Source: Lactarius indigo
Lineage: Eukaryota > Basidiomycota > Agaricomycetes > Russulales > Russulaceae
Length of the DNA stretch: 64,000 nucleotides
Direction: 5' to 3'
Assembly (NCBI GenBank): GCA_025766275.1
Contig: JAFKAC010000018.1
Coordinates: 868,001-932,000, forward strand
This document shows, in pieces, positions 42,101-48,903 of the stretch (positions within the stretch are counted from its first letter, which is position 1; the number at the start of each line of letters is the position of its first letter). The notes below the pieces were generated by a model that was not told the origin of the DNA, made no database searches, and was given only the letters and a program-made list of their open reading frames with translations. Made by a program: the position numbers and the translations under genes.

Positions 42101-43920
42101 AGGTCGTAAATGTCGTAGTTCCGCTCGGCTTCATTGAGAGTGGATGAATAGTAGCCGATGGGGTGTCGTTTGCCGTCTGCTTTGCGTTGTAGGAGAACGG
42201 CTCCGGTCGCAAATCCTGATGCGTCGACTTCTAGCTCGAATTGTTGGGTAAGGTCCGGGTGTGCGAGGACGGGTTCGCTAGTGACAAGGGTTTTGAGGTC
42301 TTGGAACGCTTTCTCTTCTTCCGTTCCCCAATGCCACTCAGTGTCTTTTCGTGTAAGTTTGTTAAGAGGTCGTGCCTTGGTTGCGAATCCTCGTATGAAG
42401 GGTCGGTAAAAATTGCAAAAACCTAGGAAGGAGCGGACATCCTTAACTTTGGTTGGCGTAGGCCAATCTTTGATGCCCGAAATTTTGACGGGGTCCATGC
42501 GTGTCACCCCCTTTTCAAGGATTACCCCCAGGTAATCCATACGCGGGGAGTGGAAGAGGCATTTCTCGAGTTTGTAGTACAAGTCATGCTCCGCGGATAC
42601 GCGGAGGACGTCTTTGACTGCTTCGATGTGGTCGGGTAAAGAGTGATTAAGTCCTGTAGCGATACCGATGTCGTCCATGTAGACCCGAATAGTTGTGCCG
42701 CGTGCTTCGTGTTTCGCGATGATGTCTCTGAAGATGAAGTTCATCATGGTCTGGAACGTCGCAGGGGAGTTCGTTAAGCCGAAAAACATCACCGTTGGTT
42801 CGAATAGCCCATATCGCGTTTTGAACGCCGCCTTCTCCTCGTCCCCTTCTTTGATACATATGTTGTTATAGCCCCATCTAACGTCAAGCTTTGTATAGAT
42901 GTGGGCGTTGCTGAGGTCGGTAATGAGATCGGAAATGAGAGGAAGTGGATATTGATTGCGGATGGTAACCGCGTTGATTTTCCGATAATCTTGAACAGGT
43001 CGTAGTTTACCGTCCTTCTTTTTGATAAAGAAGAAGGACGACGCATATGGGGACTTGGAGGGTCGTATGTACCCCTTCTTTAATTGCTCGTCGATCCATT
43101 TGCGTAACTTCTTGTCTTCCTCTTGAGTCATGGGGTATATTTTGCAGTCTATAGCGTCAGCTGTTCCGGGTTTGAATTCGATGGCATGATCCCAGGGCCT
43201 GCTGGGTGGAAACCTGTCCGATGCTTCTTCACTGAAGAGACGTTCGAATTCGCGGTACTCGGGGGGTAACTCAGCTTTAGTGGTGTATTGTTGAGCGGCA
43301 ATAGCGAGGTCGGTGGCAGTGGCTCTAATTCGGCATCCTTCTTCAAATTGTTGTCGTTGTTCGTCCGTGATAACACAGGAGTGTACAACTTCATAGTCAT
43401 CACTTTGGACGGTGGTGGCGGCCACTACTGGCGTTGTCTTGACATAGGGATTGGTGGAGTGGATAATGATAGGGAGCATGTCTTCGTGAATAGCCGCTTG
43501 TGACCATTTGATATGCGGGTCATAGATAGCAAGCCAGGGGTATCCTAGTACGATGTCTTCGTTTCCAATATCTGTAATAAGGAAACGGATTTCCTTATGA
43601 ATGCCTTTAGTTTGGACGTCAACATCCGTATAATGGGTGATACGCCCCGACTTGTTTTCCGTATTGTCAATGTTCCATATTTTCTTTGGGATGTCGAGTA
43701 ATTTGGTCCCAAGTCCCATCCTTTTTGCGAAGGAGGGCTTCATGAAGCAATGGGTTGCTCCTGAATCGACTAGTGCTCGTATGTCGGCCATTGCGTAACT
43801 GGTGCGAATCGATACTGGAACTCTCATAGAACGATAGCGAGTCATGATTACACTGTTACAATTAACTGCCCTCACCCAGGCCGATGGGTTCAGGCGTCCT
43901 GAAAACCCTCCTTCTTCCAC
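39112..43920 (-). CDS. pol: Pol of B: protease, RT, RNase H, integrase, chromodomain, extension
   Basis: About 1600 codons, expressed by -1 frameshift from Gag (no ATG; the frame is open across the overlap at 43890-43920). Approximate residues: protease LVDSGATH (50-56), RT with KKKDGKLRPVQDYR (~305), KLDVRWGYNN (~345) and VYMDDIGIAT (~412), RNase H LEVDASGFATGAVLL (~562) and GRADALSRRPDYD (~680), integrase HHCC finger ending CAECQRHKVN (~820), catalytic VDFITKLP (~852), SDRDPRF (~910) and DGQSERTNQW (~948), chromodomain EEYEVEKILDSRRF to WKGYPDSDNQW (~1132-1178) with aromatic-cage candidates. A ~420-residue tail follows: acidic linker, conserved block (YYPIRHAFL-like; VPEGFRVNRGPDYIPF; GSGFLYGKPLYATPH) and a C-terminal coiled coil (LEKRIRQLQMEKEMVTMDKK). 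The tail is not part of standard gypsy Pol. Confidence 0.95.
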   Translation of the reverse strand: MEEGGFSGRLNPSAWVRAVNCNSVIMTRYRSMRVPVSIRTSYAMADIRALVDSGATHCFMKPSFAKRMGLGTKLLDIPKKIWNIDNTENKSGRITHYTDVDVQTKGIHKEIRFLITDIGNEDIVLGYPWLAIYDPHIKWSQAAIHEDMLPIIIHSTNPYVKTTPVVAATTVQSDDYEVVHSCVITDEQRQQFEEGCRIRATATDLAIAAQQYTTKAELPPEYREFERLFSEEASDRFPPSRPWDHAIEFKPGTADAIDCKIYPMTQEEDKKLRKWIDEQLKKGYIRPSKSPYASSFFFIKKKDGKLRPVQDYRKINAVTIRNQYPLPLISDLITDLSNAHIYTKLDVRWGYNNICIKEGDEEKAAFKTRYGLFEPTVMFFGLTNSPATFQTMMNFIFRDIIAKHEARGTTIRVYMDDIGIATGLNHSLPDHIEAVKDVLRVSAEHDLYYKLEKCLFHSPRMDYLGVILEKGVTRMDPVKISGIKDWPTPTKVKDVRSFLGFCNFYRPFIRGFATKARPLNKLTRKDTEWHWGTEEEKAFQDLKTLVTSEPVLAHPDLTQQFELEVDASGFATGAVLLQRKADGKRHPIGYYSSTLNEAERNYDIYDLELLAIVKAFRHWRPLLAGSPHKIKVFSDHLNLQYWKSPQKISRRVAREVLELSEYDFEIHHIKGTSNGRADALSRRPDYDQGENDNEGVTVLPESVFARATTLEEPRHPHWRPEILPVEMTPEHPIYEQDTAKLKPWVDAHKLKDIEGTWYKDGRRVVTGGIHDKRTIIAAHHDSPVYGHPGIKRTLQLTERHYWWPQMKNDVTDYVKGCAECQRHKVNLRPIRAPLQPIYPKPEALPFETIAVDFITKLPISRGYDSILTVTDHDCTKAAVFIPCNEEITAEGTAALYVSHVFPRFGLPSRVISDRDPRFASKFMREICKILGISQNISTAYHPRTDGQSERTNQWLEQYLRFWVNERQDDWVRYLPMAEFMHNNWPNETTRESPFFLLSGFNPRADWTDRPSPIPQVSLRLDQFKQARQRAFSCMLRAQKSWVKHKDTPRFKEGDLVWLEGRHLRTHQPTAKLAAKRHGPFKVIQVMSPVNYRLELPTQWSIHDVFHIDLLTPYRETPTHGPNYQRPPPDLVDNEEEYEVEKILDSRRFGRRRRLQYLVKWKGYPDSDNQWIDKDDVFADEAVRDFKHSNPDRETHIRMASCRDKSPSLIHPMSSTRRNDQLALLSTLVNDSSATLVDPDTTDDTATTGVAVGGRTSMQHEEDGPITSEELHQTLQRFPMPVQGTLDDDPAATQPTPPQPMYALTNPDTGEPEVFLTEDELFRLQAAVPRGETTRRHEEVRTRMEGDGGAVAAGATAYRRLPTPNDEGAEGVLDEDEDEDELGDHYPIRHAFLNHEFYAEDPAATPYLVDAAGGPLHRGRVAVAQAARYTPMGERDPATRAVVPEGFRVNRGPDYIPFSIKLPNGPTVQASHVQVIRGGDPFVLGLAPGSGFLYGKPLYATPHLPKNNRAFIPHEEYFMLRDRHPTDLLLMRIGDVTLTQELRRFRQFAFAEDQLEKRIRQLQMEKEMVTMDKKDSLYRLERANILARMEDEAERMRQESVAD
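39465..40271 (-). CDS. ORFx of B: overlapping +1-frame ORF in the pol tail
   Basis: 268 codons from the ATG reading MTSSHSSLPLSTTPPPRLS to the stop at 39465, entirely within pol in its +1 frame. The start is Ser/Pro/Thr-rich, then FGFKQLSRAVKPPDAMKKY, then the charged helix EQEWKETAARWQREQLHIAA and a basic tail with LRGSGSIEDPITFRS. The helix matches ORFx of the beta family (W-x3-A-x2-W-x2-EQL-x2-A) although the overlapping Pol linker there differs. Route of expression unknown. Confidence 0.5.
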   Translation of the reverse strand, partial: AMTSSHSSLPLSTTPPPRLSTPTPPTTPQPLELQLEAVPPCSMRKTALSLVKNCTRHCNDSLCPYRELSTTIQQQLNQHLRNQCTPSRTPIPVSPKSSSPKTSSFGFKQLSRAVKPPDAMKKYEQEWKETAARWQREQLHIAACRRRMMKERKEYWTKMRMRTNLETITPSGTHSLTMNSTLKIQPPLPTSSTQRGGLYTEDESPWHKRLVIHQWANETPQPGPSSLRGSGSIEDPITFRSRSSSPTDRRYKPPTYKLSEEETPSYSD

Positions 43921-45845
43921 AACTGTTGGAGGATAATGTCCTTTACGTCGTCTGATTCTCCTGCTACCCCGTTAAGCCAATCGCTGGCACGCTGTTGAGG
44001 GGGTACGTCTTGGACCGCCCTGGTAGCGACCTCGGGTTCTTGTTGATGGTAGTCGGTGTCGATATACCGACTAGTTGATGCTTGGGGTTGATGCCCTCCG
44101 CGCGGTTGTCTGCAATCACGGGCCATGTGTCCGTCCTTTCCACAGTTATAACATGTGACTGGCCTTTGGTTGCTACGTCCTCCTCCTCTTTGGAGGAATC
44201 CTCCTCGTGGTCGGTATGGAGGGCGAGGAGCGAGTATGTCTTCGGCTCCCGCGAGTCGCCCTCTGATTCGGTCCGCCGAGGTATCCATGGCATTTGGATC
44301 TCGCAAGTTCCTTGGTTGCCATGAACTTCTTGGTGGTCCCTGCCACTGTCGTTGTTGTCGTTGTCTTCCTTGTCCTTGTCCTGGAGGAACTCCCTTATTT
44401 AACACCGCTTTTAGGTGAAGATATTGCTGTTGACGGGTAGTGGCTGCTTCTTTCCACTCGCGGTAGTTGCGGGGGTTGTCAAGGGTGTAGACCTTTTCAT
44501 ATAGGTCTTTTGGTAATCCGCTTGCGAATAAGTCGAGCGTTTGCGGATCGTCAAGCCTGTATTGAGCGCGGTGTATTAACTGTTCGAATTGGGTGCAATA
44601 CTCATCTAGATTGCCCCCAATCATCTTGACTCCTTTCTTGAGCTCATATTGAGCTTGTTCCTGTTCCATTGTATTGCGGAAGCGCTGCATGAAGCTGCGC
44701 GTGACTTCGTTCCATAGTCCTTCACTAGTTCGGGGTATGCCGGCTTGTATTTGGCCGTTAAGCCAGGTGAGCATCGCCAATACCCATTCGCTGACGTTAA
44801 CGCCTTTGATGTAAGATAGGAAGAGTAGGGCACGTCGATATGGAGTCGCCATGATGCCTTCATCGGCATTCATGCCCCAGTAGACATGCCATTGGGTGAG
44901 GAACGCTTCTACTTTGGCGCGTTCTCCATCGAATACTGTAGGTGCTTCGCCAGCTAACTTGTTACTCGGAGGGACAATAGGACCTGCACCTGGTAATCCT
45001 CCTCCCGGAGGTCCTCCTCCTGGTGGTCCCCCTGGGAACCCTCCAGGGAATCCTCCAAATCCGGGTCCTCGAGATGGAGGTCCTCCTCCTCCTCTTGGTA
45101 AGTCGTTAGGAGGTCCTCCTCCGCTGGGAGGGTCAGCGACATCGGGCCCAATTGCACGATGGATTGCTACATCGTCTTCGGTCATTCGGTGGCCGGTATA
45201 GGGATTAATGGGAGCTAGATTAGCTCTCGACTCTTCGGCGATGCGTCTTTGTTCTTCTAGGGCTATTTGATCCCTTGCTTCTGTGGTGAGCTGCAGCTCT
45301 TCATGTGTGATAGTGGCAGTTGCCATTGCGACTGCTGGGCTACGAATGTGAATTACTTCGGGTTCGGGTTGGTGAATGGTAAGGGACTCAGTTCGTTGTA
45401 TAATATGATCGCCAATTGCTCCTAGGCTGGCTTCTTCTGCTGGTGTTGTTCCTCTGCTTGGCGATTGACTTTCAGACGCTTCTTCTCCGCTGATTCCTTC
45501 GTCTGTGTGTTCTTGTGCTTGTCCGTCAATGGGACCGTAGTCTGCGCGGCTATTAAGCTCTCGCGCGTCGATGTCGCAATTGTAGTTTCTTCCTGCTGGT
45601 CGTACGGCGTCCCAGCGATGATCTATAGGGTTCCAAGTAACCTCGACCCAACAGAGATGTTCGAAGTTAAACTCAACGGGTCGGAAACGGTTAGGACCGT
45701 TAAACTCTACGAAATATCCGGTATCTTCTCCTCTTTCTCTCCACTGAGCTGCTCCTAGGAATCTTGTAGGTACGTTGCGATCTCCTCGTCGTTCACTATA
45801 ATAGGGACGGAAAGACGTCCACTGGTCTCTGGTCGAGTACGCCAC
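43890..45845 (-). CDS. gag: Gag of B
   Basis: About 650 codons. Conserved N-domain (RRGDRNVPTRFLGAAQW; VEFNFEHLCWVEVTWNPIDH), acidic linker (~120-165), Pro/Gly-rich hinge (~275-315), retrotransposon-gag core (FLTQWHVYWGMNADEGIM through LYEKVYTLDNPRNY, ~330-500), basic segment and CCHC knuckle CYNCGKDGHMARDC (~570). The first codon I assign is GTG at 45845-45843 (context ATCGTGG), 7 nt after the PBS. There is no ATG in the frame before about codon 175, yet the protein upstream is conserved among all copies. The frame stays open upstream through the PBS into the LTR, so an earlier start is formally possible. Confidence 0.9.
   Translation of the reverse strand: MAYSTRDQWTSFRPYYSERRGDRNVPTRFLGAAQWRERGEDTGYFVEFNGPNRFRPVEFNFEHLCWVEVTWNPIDHRWDAVRPAGRNYNCDIDARELNSRADYGPIDGQAQEHTDEGISGEEASESQSPSRGTTPAEEASLGAIGDHIIQRTESLTIHQPEPEVIHIRSPAVAMATATITHEELQLTTEARDQIALEEQRRIAEESRANLAPINPYTGHRMTEDDVAIHRAIGPDVADPPSGGGPPNDLPRGGGGPPSRGPGFGGFPGGFPGGPPGGGPPGGGLPGAGPIVPPSNKLAGEAPTVFDGERAKVEAFLTQWHVYWGMNADEGIMATPYRRALLFLSYIKGVNVSEWVLAMLTWLNGQIQAGIPRTSEGLWNEVTRSFMQRFRNTMEQEQAQYELKKGVKMIGGNLDEYCTQFEQLIHRAQYRLDDPQTLDLFASGLPKDLYEKVYTLDNPRNYREWKEAATTRQQQYLHLKAVLNKGVPPGQGQGRQRQQRQWQGPPRSSWQPRNLRDPNAMDTSADRIRGRLAGAEDILAPRPPYRPRGGFLQRGGGRSNQRPVTCYNCGKDGHMARDCRQPRGGHQPQASTSRYIDTDYHQQEPEVATRAVQDVPPQQRASDWLNGVAGESDDVKDIILQQLWKKEGFQDA
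43902..43908 (-). promoter_or_regulatory. -1 ribosomal frameshift site of B
   Basis: The minus strand reads G-GGT-TTT in the Gag frame (GAG GGT TTT CAG), an X-XXY-YYZ heptamer ten bases before the Gag stop. It is kept at the same place in A, C1 and C2. Confidence 0.75.
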
Positions 45846-45852
45846 GATGAAG

Positions 45853-45863
45853 ATCTTGGTCTT
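45853..45863 (-). promoter_or_regulatory. Primer-binding site of B (self-priming type)
   Basis: AAGACCAAGAT on the minus strand, two bases after the 5' LTR, complementary to ATCTTGGTCTT at 46107-46097. Confidence 0.82.
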
Positions 45864-45865
45864 AA

Positions 45866-46373
45866 TGTTACGCTCCACCGGCGTCAGTCCGACTTGGACT
45901 TGGGAGAGGCGTAATCGACTTAGCGAAAGTTAGGCGAATGGGGACCTCGTGTCAACCCAACGCAAGCTGAACGGGGGCACACTGGCACACGCCGCAGCAA
46001 AAGGGTAAAGAAGAACGCTTCTTGGTAAGCGCGAGTAGAGGCACTCTTAGTCCGAGACTAAGGCTGATAGAAGACGAATCAGATGGTGGATTGAAGAAGA
46101 CCAAGATGGGGACTCTTGGTCTTCCGAGTCGACTATTTATACAGGTACGCGCGGGCTTTAAAGCGCCGCTGGAACAGTAGGTAACCAATAGCGTAACTAG
46201 CTCGAACCCTAGTACAGCTATCCTAGGAATGAGTCATACATGAGTCACAATCACATGCGAACTACGATGCTGACTGATGCGATGTAAGAGTCCATGACTA
46301 ATACTGATACCGGACCGTAGTCATAACCGGTCATGAGTCGTATGTAATGAGTCATCAAGTCCGTACCGTAACA
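45866..46373 (-). repeat. 5' LTR of B
   Basis: 508 bp, one visible difference from the 3' LTR. Followed by the CCGAG duplication. Confidence 0.93.
46097..46141 (-). promoter_or_regulatory. LTR core promoter of B: TATA box and predicted RNA start
   Basis: The minus strand has TATAAATA at 46141-46134 and, 34 nt after its first base, ATCTTGGTCTT beginning at 46107. Complementarity of this 11-mer to the PBS fixes the RNA 5' end. The 11-mer is preceded, five bases away, by an inverted copy (AAGACCAAGAG). Confidence 0.75.
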
Positions 46374-48345
46374 CCGAGAGTCTAGAATCTTCTCGACTTT
46401 GTATTCTTCTTCATTATCGACCAAATCAGGTGGTGGGCGCTGATAGTTTGGTCCATGCGTGGGTGTCTCACAATAAGGTGTGAGAAGATCTATGTGGAAG
46501 ACATCATGGATGCTCCACTGCGTGGGAAGTTCAAGGCGATAGTTGACAGGGGACATCACCTGAATGACCTTAAACAGTCCATGCCATTTGGTGGCTAGTT
46601 TTGTGGTTGGCTGATGCATGCGTAAGTGGTGTCCTTTGAGCCATACGAGGTTTCCTTCTTTGAACTTGGGCATATCTTTATGTTTGACCCATGACTTTTG
46701 CGCTCGGAGCATACAGGAGAAGGCACGCTGTTGCGCCTGTTTGAATTGGTCTAACCTTAGCGACACGAGGGGAAGGCCTATCGGTCCAATCAGCACGAGG
46801 GTTGAACCCTGATAAGAGGAAGAAGGGGGACTCTCGCGTGGTTTTGTTGGGCCAATTGTTATGTGTGAATTCTGCCATAGGCAGATAACGAACCCAGTCA
46901 TCTTGTTGCTTGTTCACCCAGAAGCGGAGATATTGTTCCAGCCATTGATTCGTTTGTTCCGATTGGCCGTCAGTTCTCGGATGATAGGCTGTTGAGATAT
47001 TTTGGCTGATGCCAAGGATTTTGCATATCTCTTGCATAAACTTGGATGTGAAGCGGGGATCTCGATCACTGATAACATGCGAAGGGAGCCCAAATCGTGG
47101 GAAAACGTGGGAGATGTACAGAGCAGCTGTCCCTTCAGCCGTTATCTCTTCATTGTAGGGGATGAAGACGGCAGCTTTGGTACAGTCGTGATCTGTCACC
47201 GTTAAAATGGAGTCGTAGCCACGAGAAGTGGGGAGTTTCGTGATGAAATCTACTGCGATGGTTTCGAATGGTAGGGCCTCCAGTTTAGGATAGATGGGTT
47301 GCAGAGGTGCTCTAATGGGATGGAGGTTGACTTTGTGCCATTGACACTCTGCGCAGCCTTTGACATAGTCTGTGACATTTTTTTTCATCTGCGGCCACCA
47401 GTAATGTCTCTCAGTAAGTTGGAGAGTTCGCTTGATACCAGGGTGACCATAAACTGGGGAGTCATGATGGGCGGCAATAAGGGTACATTTATCGTGGATA
47501 CCACCAGTGACCACTCAGCGTCCGTCCTTATACCACGTTCCTTCGATGTCTTTTAGTCGGTGAGCGTCAACCCAGGGTTTTAACTTAGCTATGTCCTGCT
47601 CATAAATGGGATGTTCTGGAGTCATTTCCACCGGTAGGATCTCTGGTCTCCAGTGTGGATGTCGTGGTTCTTCCAGTGTAGTGGCACGTGCAAAGATGCT
47701 TTCTGGCAGTACTGTGATTCCTTCATTATCATTCTCTCCTTGATCGTAGTCTGGTCTTCTCGATAGTGCATCGGCGCGTCCGTTGGAGGTTCCCTTAATG
47801 TGATGAATCTCGAAGTCATATTCCGAGAGTTCAAGTACCTCCCTGGCTACGCACCTACTAATCTTCTGTGGTGATTTCCAGTATTGTAGATTTAAATGGT
47901 TGGAGAACACCTTGATCTTGTGGGGAGAGCCTGCTAACAGGGGTCTCCAATGTCTGAAGGCCTTGACGATAGCCAAAAGTTCGAGGTCATAGATGTCATA
48001 ATTTCTTTTGGCTTCGTTGAGGGTGGATGAGTAGTAACCAATAGGGTGTCTTTTGTTGTCCGCTTTTTGTTGAAGAAGGACTGCGCCCATGGCGAAACCG
48101 GACGCGTCGACTTCTAATTTGAATTGTTGGGTGAGATCTGGGTGTGCGAGTACAGGTTCGCTAGTGACAAGGGTTTTGAGATCTTGAAATGCTTTTTCCT
48201 CTTCCGTTCCCCAGTGCCATTTGGTGTCTTTGCACGTGAGTTTGTTAAGTGGTCTCACTTTGGTTGCGAAACCTCGTATGAAGGGTTGGTAAAAATTGCA
48301 AAAACCAAGGAAAGAGCAGATGTCCTTAACCTTGGTTGGTGTAGG
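46374..48345 (-). pseudogene. pol: Element D Pol, middle fragment (RNase H, integrase), broken
   Basis: Continues D upstream of the B insertion: chromodomain start, LTPYCETPTHGPNY, integrase (VDFITKLP, SDRDPRF, DGQSEQTNQWLEQ, CAECQWHKVN), RNase H (LEVDASGFAMGAVLL) and the RT thumb. It is rich in G:C to A:T replacements compared with B (R to Q/C/H, G to N). A TGA at about 47515 and a small deletion near 46770 (PIPQV region) break the frame. The right end at 48345 is the C2 insertion, with GTAGG duplicated. Confidence 0.9.
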
Positions 48346-48884
48346 TGTCACGTTTCGGACTTTCTGTGTTATGGTACGACAGTGATTAGGACCCTTACTG
48401 TACCGGTTGCAACTACGGCGGTAAGGTAGATTAGTTGCGGACTTACTTACGGTGATACGGCGGTGCGATAGGTGATAAGACACGATAGCTGACTGATGAC
48501 CGACGCCACTAGTACTGGTACTAGTAGTATTAGGGTTCGCGTTGTTTCTGCGATACGTTGGACGCTTACTTACTGTGACTCATAGCGGCGCTTCTAAGCC
48601 CGCTCGACTTGTATTTAACCTGCTTTGTGAAGACCAAGATACGCCATCTTGGTCTTCTTGAATCGTCACTTGTTTCCTTTTTATTTGCGACTCAATCTCT
48701 CTCATCTCTGAATCATAACTTGGTGTCCAACTCCGTTTGTGACAGAATAAGACTAAAGCCTTGCCGGTGTACCTTCGCGTATTCACTAGGGCAAGTACAC
48801 GGACCTCCGCGTCGTCGTGTCGAACGCTAAGTTGTTATCGCCTCTCCCGAGCTCAAGTCGAGCTGACGCTGTGACGGCGTTACA
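48346..48884 (+). repeat. 5' LTR of C2
   Basis: 539 bp, TGTCACG to GCGTTACA, identical by eye to 55694-56232. Confidence 0.94.
48612..48656 (+). promoter_or_regulatory. LTR core promoter of C2: TATA-like box and predicted RNA start
   Basis: TATTTAA at 48612-48618 and ATCTTGGTCTT at 48646-48656, spacing 34 nt. An inverted copy AAGACCAAGAT ends five bases upstream of the predicted start, making an 11-bp stem with a 5-base loop. Confidence 0.75.
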
Positions 48885-48886
48885 TT

Positions 48887-48897
48887 AAGACCAAGAT
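48887..48897 (+). promoter_or_regulatory. Primer-binding site of C2 (self-priming type)
   Basis: AAGACCAAGAT two bases after the LTR, exact complement of 48646-48656. Confidence 0.82.
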
Positions 48898-48903
48898 CCC
48901 ATC

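Larger units (their letters stand above)
38572..46373 (-). mobile_element. Ty3/gypsy element B (alpha family), intact
   Basis: 7802 bp on the minus strand, flanked by exact CCGAG duplications (38567-38571 and 46374-46378) inside the pol of its older relative D. The LTRs (508 bp each) differ at one position by eye. Gag, Pol and ORFx are open, and PBS, TATA, slippery site and polypurine tract are present. It looks recently inserted and potentially autonomous. Confidence 0.95.
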
